Below, one piece after another: positions 61,861 to 64,000 of a stretch of 64,000 bases of DNA. The stretch lies in the NCBI GenBank assembly GCA_905221605.1, contig CAJNDS010000491.1:808001-872000 (forward strand), written 5' to 3'. The position numbers and the translations under genes are program-made. The notes under the pieces are model-generated. The model made no database searches and was not told the origin of the DNA. It saw nothing but the letters and a program-made list of their open reading frames with translations. This DNA is from Symbiodinium natans (lineage: Eukaryota > Sar > Dinophyceae > Suessiales > Symbiodiniaceae). The number at the start of each line of letters is the position of its first letter. The stretch's first letter is position 1.

Positions 61861-62154
61861 GGATTTAGGGTTTAGGGTTTAGGGTTTAGGGTTTAGGGTT
61901 TAGGGTTTAGGGTTTAGGGTTTGGGGTGTGCCAACGTTCTTAGCACGGGTCGTGGGCCCTACAGAGTGGCTTTCACGGGCCCACTCCCACGCCCACGTCG
62001 CGTGGCGGTACACCCACCCCAAACCACCCAGCGTATAGCATTTTAGGGTTTCGGCCCCAGAGTTTGGTCGGTGCTCTCGTCCGCAGTGGGCCTGTTCCAC
62101 CGCAGACGCGCGGCTGTCTTAAAGCGTTAAAGCGCCCCCTGCGTTCAGACAGGA
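61861..62154. other. Helicase 3' flank / spacer to next gene
   Basis: TTTAGGG array starting immediately after the stop (61863-61921), then unique sequence. No polyadenylation signal recognised. Confidence 0.7.
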
Positions 62155-62805
62155 ATGGTGGAGGTTGGCACGAGGGGCGGTGAGAGCCTTGTCCCGCTCA
62201 GGGCTGATCCGCAGCCGGAAAACGGGGCTGCAAGCCCTCCCCAGCTCCACTTAAATTGGTTTTGCGGGACGGGGTGAGGGGTGCCGGCAGAGTCTTTTTC
62301 GTGCATCGGGGCATCCCGGCAGCGGGCCCGCTCTGTGACGCCGGGATGTCCATGCAGATGTGCGTGGGCTGGACAGAGCCGAAGACAATCCAGCAGAGTG
62401 CCTCTTTGCAAGGTGACTGGCCAGCCCGCTTTTGGCATCGGATTTTGTAGGTAGGTGACCTGAGAGAATGGTGCAGTAGTTTCTTGCTTGATTTTTTTAT
62501 CTCACGTAGCTGGCCTTGTGTTAAGAACCTTGCAAGAGGGGCTTCTGCGCTAGCGGTTGCTTCTTTGTAGACACGACTTCTTTTACGCTCGCTAGCTTGT
62601 ACAGCGTTTCACCTTCTTTAGCAAGATCAGCTTGATCAGACTGCAAGAATAGCAAGACTCCAGACATGCCCACCCTCGATCGGGCATGAATGACATGCCA
62701 GGATTGTGGCACCGTGCTCTAGGAATTGGCGGACAGCCAAAGGCTTGACCTTTAATCCAGCCCCGAAAGAGAGGGGGCGGGTGGCCGGGGGTGCTCTTAA
62801 GGGGT

Positions 62806-62839
<34 letters not shown>

Positions 62840-64000
62840 CGGCGGGGGGGGGGGCGGCGGGGGGGGGCACGGGGGCTGGTGGCGCCGCTTGGGTTCAGTG
62901 TCAGAACCTTTGACACCCAACGGCTCGACCGCCTGGCGCACACGTGCTCATCTTGCCAAGGCGTTCAGCAGTCAGCAGCCCCAGCTTTATACCTCGGCTG
63001 CACGTGGCGTGTGGTCAGGTCGCTGCTGCGCGCTCGGACGGCTTCGGGCTCTCACGTCACGGTCCCGACCCATCTTTTCCGCTCTAAGTAAGCGCACAGA
63101 GGGAGTGGGTTTTGGGGAGGGTGCGTCGGAGTAGAGCATTCGAGTAGTGCTGCACCATTGCGTTCAGGCCCTAACAAGCCTCAGCCCCAAACGAACCTTG
63201 AGCATGGTATGGTATTCTGAATCTTGCTGGACCCTCAACCCTAAAGCCTTAACACTCGGTTACTCGGGGCATGAAACCTCAGTGACTGGAGGTTGGCCAC
63301 TGACAGCAAGCACAGCTGAGCTGTGCCAGCCGGGCGTAGGGATGGTGGTTCAGGCTGTAATATAAGGGTCGGAATAATTACGAATTAATTGTATTCCCTT
63401 CAGGGTCCCTTTATTGTTATACTCCAATATTCTCCTATTAAAACCCGATTCTAATCTTTAAGGTGCCTACATTAGGGCTTAGCGGTCCTCAAACCCGAAA
63501 CCCTGGGAGCCGTCTTCCGCAGTTGCGTAGTTTTTTTGCCGGTCGGATCCGGAGGCTGAAAGGTTCCGCAAAAAGAAGCGTGTAAATGTATAAATTTATG
63601 TATGTATGTATGTATGTATGTATGTATGTATGTATGCACGTACGTATGTTTTTGTATGTCTGCATGCATGCATGTATGTATGTGTATATAGGTACATACA
63701 CATACTACAACGATATCTTTTGGTAACGAAGTATGTGCTGTAGGCTGTAAAGAATCTTAACTAGCACCTCAGCCCACTAGAGGCGCATCACCCTCACCAA
63801 CCCAAAACCCCAAAACCCTAGTTTCCGGAAACGCTTTGTCGGAAGTTTGTTTAGCCAAGCGTACTTCAGTGTTCTTTGGGGGTTAGGTGAGGTACGGCTT
63901 ATACAGCTTGGGACCTGTGCCCGAAACCCTCAACCCTAAACCCTTTCGCAGCACAGTTTTTTGTACAAAGTTCCGGCGCAGCTCAAATGGGCCGCCAGAA
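62155..64000 (+). CDS. 5' part of next gene, unrecognised product (runs off window)
   Basis: ATG at 62155 (aggaATGGtgg) begins a frame MVEVGTRGGESLVPLRADPQ that runs to a GTGAGG donor; proposed exons 62155-62273, 62358-62412 (donor GTGACT), 62961-63087 (donor GTAAGC) and 63952 to beyond the end. Joined phases stay open: GCAWAGQSRRQSSRVPLCK, then AFSSQQPQLYTSAARGVWSG, then TQFFVQSSGAAQMGRQ. No domain recognised. It starts 295 bp after the helicase stop on the same strand, as expected for tandem unidirectional dinoflagellate genes. Its introns, unlike those of the helicase, use GT donors and have little telomeric repeat, except just before 63952. The start could instead be part of a 5' leader. 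Confidence 0.5.
62809..62878. repeat. Poly-G tract with GCGGC breaks
   Basis: Long G run within an intron of the downstream gene; the polyglycine and polyproline frames across it are artefacts. Confidence 0.9.
63597..63686. repeat. TATG microsatellite
   Basis: TATG units with TACG, TGCA and GTATATA steps. Confidence 0.92.

Larger units (their letters stand above)
56912..61822. other. Introns of the 3' part of the gene
   Basis: Mostly TTTAGGG-start, CCCTAAA-end. Also palindromic elements 57403-57507 and 60250-60396, TIR element 59563-59742, family 6 repeat 59070-59300, GGGTTAG array 61271-61312. An island at 60515-60565 looks coding-like but is not needed for the helicase frame. Confidence 0.7.

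Noticed and set aside
60515-60565. Exon candidate [14 protein letters not shown]
   Set aside because: The exons at 59489 and 61134 join in phase without it, so it was left out of the helicase model.
62592-63134. Polyproline/polyglycine frames near 62.8 kb
   Set aside because: Produced by a poly-G tract within an intron of the downstream gene.

Overview
This window looks like nuclear DNA of a dinoflagellate. The evidence is: plant/dinoflagellate-type telomere repeats (TTTAGGG/CCCTAAA) scattered everywhere; genes all on one strand (+) and closely spaced; very small exons; 5' splice sites that are often GC or G-A instead of GT, with an AG|G-type acceptor; and a reverse-transcriptase/RNase H element of a kind common in dinoflagellate genomes. 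I saw no spliced-leader sequence. Exon calls were made by eye, by matching reading phase across introns and recognising family motifs; nothing was searched or computed.

Layout. 110-1414: a five-exon gene for a proline-rich, coiled-coil protein with a lysine-rich tail. 1415-4054: intergenic, degenerate telomere-like repeats and small perfect palindromes. 4055-7505: a retroelement with an RT/RNase H reading frame broken by one frameshift; short repeats are arranged A-ORF-B-A-B, as in PAT-like DIRS retroelements. About 8012-61860: one gene of about 54 kb on the + strand, encoding a DExH-box (DEIH) RNA helicase of the DHX29/DHX36/DHX57/YTHDC2 type. Its coding sequence is cut into about 65 mini-exons, mostly 25-110 nt. 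Motifs I, Ia, the conserved GE-LG-VG block, II (DEIH), III, IV, V and VI, then the HA2 and OB-fold (VHPSSV, LFGG) regions, occur in the correct order and mostly in matching phase. 62155 to the window end: first exons of another + strand gene starting only 295 bp after the helicase stop.

The striking feature is the introns. Most helicase introns begin with a TTTAGGG-type array just after the donor and end with a CCCTAAA-type array just before the acceptor, so the two intron ends are complementary. Between them lie several families of short terminal-inverted-repeat (TIR) elements, tandem hairpin arrays and microsatellites. One 118-nt intron (33364-33481) is almost entirely a TIR element that recurs at 49421-49515. 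Two TIR elements are themselves interrupted by short telomere-like inserts flanked by 6-7 bp direct duplications. G-A donors often repeat the first 2-4 bases of the next exon. Together this suggests introner-like insertion, and telomere-repeat insertion, on a large scale. The interior of the largest intron (53147-56848) is TGTC/TG and CA/ACCCAC microsatellite with a 100-N assembly gap.
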